DNA of 64,000 nucleotides, from contig NZ_BCTZ01000004.1 of assembly GCF_001591025.1 (NCBI RefSeq), positions 1 through 64,000 on the forward strand. Direction: 5' to 3'. The position numbers were made by a program, and so were the translations under genes. Positions 62,822 to 64,000 of this stretch are shown piece by piece. The notes beneath the pieces are model-generated. The model was given only the letters and a program-made list of their open reading frames with translations, did not search any database and had not been told where the DNA came from. Position 1 is the first letter of the stretch, and the number at the start of each line of letters is the position of its first letter. This stretch comes from Sphingomonas soli NBRC 100801 (GTDB lineage: Bacteria; Pseudomonadota; Alphaproteobacteria; Sphingomonadales; Sphingomonadaceae).

Positions 62822-63423
62822 TGAGCCAGCTACGCCTGCCGCTTGGGCTGCCCGAAGCGAGCGAGACGGAATTCCTGATCGGCGATTCGAACGCGCGCGC
62901 GGTCCAGCAGCTCGAACGCTGGGCGACCTGGCCGGTGATGAGCGCCTTGCTCGTAGGGCCGCGCAAATCGGGGCGCAGCCTGCTCGCACGCATCTTCGCG
63001 GCGAAGAGCGGCGGCGACATCCTGGACGACGCAGACCGGATGCGCGAGGCGGATGTCTTCCATGCATGGAACCGCGCCCAAGGCGATCGCCGCCCGCTGC
63101 TGATCGTGGCGGAAGCGCCGCCGCCCGAATGGGCGGTCAAGCTGCCCGATCTGCGCTCACGCCTCGCGGCATCGCCCTTGCTCGAACTCGGCCCGCCCGA
63201 TGACGCGCTGATGCCGCAGCTTCTGGAGCGCGCCTTTGCCCGGCATCTGCTTCACGCCAAGCCCGATGTGATCGCGTGGATCGCCGCGCGGATCGAGCGC
63301 AGCCATATCGCGATCCTGCGCGTTGCCGACGCTCTCGAAAGCGCAGGCGTCCAGCGCTTGTCGATTCCCGTCGCGCGCGCCACATTGCAGCAGGCCAGTC
63401 TCTTAACTGTAACGGACGACTGA
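62821..63423 (+). CDS. hdaA: DnaA-regulator HdaA-like AAA+ protein
   Basis: 200 residues. N-terminal beta-clamp motif QLRLPLGLP at residues 3-11, then a short AAA+ fold with a P-loop-like VGPRKSGRSLLARIF in which the usual Lys is Arg, and a sensor/arginine region LRSRLAASPLLELGPPDD. HdaA with the clamp stimulates DnaA-ATP hydrolysis and prevents over-initiation. ATG in the ATGA overlap. Precedes ppk1. Confidence 0.83.
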   Translation: MSQLRLPLGLPEASETEFLIGDSNARAVQQLERWATWPVMSALLVGPRKSGRSLLARIFAAKSGGDILDDADRMREADVFHAWNRAQGDRRPLLIVAEAPPPEWAVKLPDLRSRLAASPLLELGPPDDALMPQLLERAFARHLLHAKPDVIAWIAARIERSHIAILRVADALESAGVQRLSIPVARATLQQASLLTVTDD

Positions 63424-63430
63424 TACGCGC

Positions 63431-64000
63431 ATGGGCAAGGCTGCAAGAAAGCGCGTCGTGAAAGAGGCTTCCGCCCCGGCAAGCGCAGGGGATCGTTACT
63501 TTAATCGCGAAATGAGCTGGCTGGCGTTCAATCGCCGGGTGATGGAGGAAGCGCAGAACCCGGCGCATCCCCTGCTGGAGCGGCTGCGCTTTCTCTCGAT
63601 CTCGGGATCAAATTTCGACGAGTTCTTCATGGTCCGCGTCGCGGGTCTGATGGGCCAGCAGTTGCAGAAGGTGGAGGTGCGCTCTGCCGACGGCCTCACC
63701 CCCGGCCAGCAGTTGAGCGCGATCGTGGAAGAAGCGGGCAAACTCGCCGACGGGCAGCAGGCGGTGTGGAACCATATCCGCGCCGATCTGGCCAAGGCGG
63801 GGATCAGCGTGTTGGGGCCGGACGAAATCGGCGAGGACGCCGTTGACTGGCTGGAACGGCATTTCCGCGAACAAATCTTCCCGATCCTGACACCCCAGGC
63901 GCTCGATCCGGCGCACCCGTTTCCGTTCATCCCCAATCAGGGGTCGTCCGTGGTGTTCGATCTGGTCCGTCAATCGGACAGCGAGCCGATCCGCGAGCTG
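63431..64000 (+). CDS. ppk1: Polyphosphate kinase 1, N-terminal part
   Basis: 190 residues visible; the gene runs off the window. RYFNREMSWLAFNRRVMEEAQNPAHPLLERLRFLSISGSNFDEFFMVRVAGL is the PPK1 N-terminal domain, followed by PAHPFPFIPNQGSSVV of the head domain. It makes inorganic polyphosphate from ATP. Catalytic His residues lie beyond the window. ATG at 63431, 8 bp after hdaA. Confidence 0.95.
   Translation, partial: MGKAARKRVVKEASAPASAGDRYFNREMSWLAFNRRVMEEAQNPAHPLLERLRFLSISGSNFDEFFMVRVAGLMGQQLQKVEVRSADGLTPGQQLSAIVEEAGKLADGQQAVWNHIRADLAKAGISVLGPDEIGEDAVDWLERHFREQIFPILTPQALDPAHPFPFIPNQGSSVVFDLVRQSDSEPIREL

Overview
The window looks like the chromosome of a sphingomonad (Alphaproteobacteria, Sphingomonas or a close relative). 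GC content is high, and many genes are of types found in that group: a fused gamma-alpha KorA with KorB, an HdaA-like DnaA regulator, a DUF6628 protein, DUF2066, the trpF-trpB-trpA-accD-folC order, and purM-purN divergent from the hdaA-ppk block. The genus is an inference from gene content and order; no rRNA is present to confirm it.

Layout. (1) 1-8094: one end of a prophage or integrative element, all on the + strand, tightly packed with ATGA/TGATG overlaps. It carries a recombination module (ERF annealing protein, YqaJ exonuclease, SSB, DUF968/HNH-like protein, NinB), a DHH-DHHA1 phosphoesterase, many small unknown genes, an excisionase-like helix-turn-helix protein and a tyrosine integrase. 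The integrase stops 55 bp from the 3' end of astB, so the element boundary lies there. (2) 8150-12053: arginine succinyltransferase-pathway genes (astB, astA, an M20 hydrolase), with a guanidinium exporter (sugE/gdx) inserted antisense between astA and astB. sugE is preceded by a candidate guanidine-II riboswitch hairpin. (3) 12117-19118: DUF481 outer-membrane protein, RppH, KorAB, a CFA-synthase-like methyltransferase and a serine hydrolase. (4) 19167-29077: SDR and purF, hisI, a lipoprotein, a MerR regulator with an acyl-CoA dehydrogenase, a SleB-type cell-wall hydrolase, cysK and an MFS exporter. (5) 29163-32606: a 25-residue membrane peptide, a glycine-zipper surface protein and a PAS-GGDEF-EAL-PilZ c-di-GMP protein. 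(6) 33330-34756: a repeat-rich, partly AT-rich islet with an Mrr_N-like winged-helix gene and a DUF559 nuclease-like gene, bracketed by three copies of a composite CTCTCCC repeat. (7) 34756-46661: UvrD/PcrA helicase, transporters, a Tat-exported double-DTG aspartic protease, RsmD, RluB-type pseudouridine synthase, response regulator, Rieske oxygenase, AmpG, and TPR and DUF2939 proteins. (8) 46730-53490: DUF6628, folC, accD, trpA, trpB, trpF and an HxlR regulator. (9) 53588-64000: SDR, nucleotide kinase, acetyltransferase, pyrF, patatin, EEP nuclease, MmcQ, purN, purM, DUF2066, HdaA, and the start of ppk1 cut by the window end.

The core genes are housekeeping: purine synthesis (purF, purM, purN), pyrimidine (pyrF), tryptophan, histidine, cysteine, folate and fatty-acid (accD) synthesis, and RNA modification. 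The most distinctive non-coding feature is a dense set of palindromic intergenic repeats. These include a 102-bp tandem array between trpB and trpA, a perfect 27-bp inverted repeat between korA and korB, and CTCTCCC-type composite repeats that supply ribosome-binding sites and protein C-termini to neighbouring genes. No rRNA, tRNA or CRISPR array was recognised.
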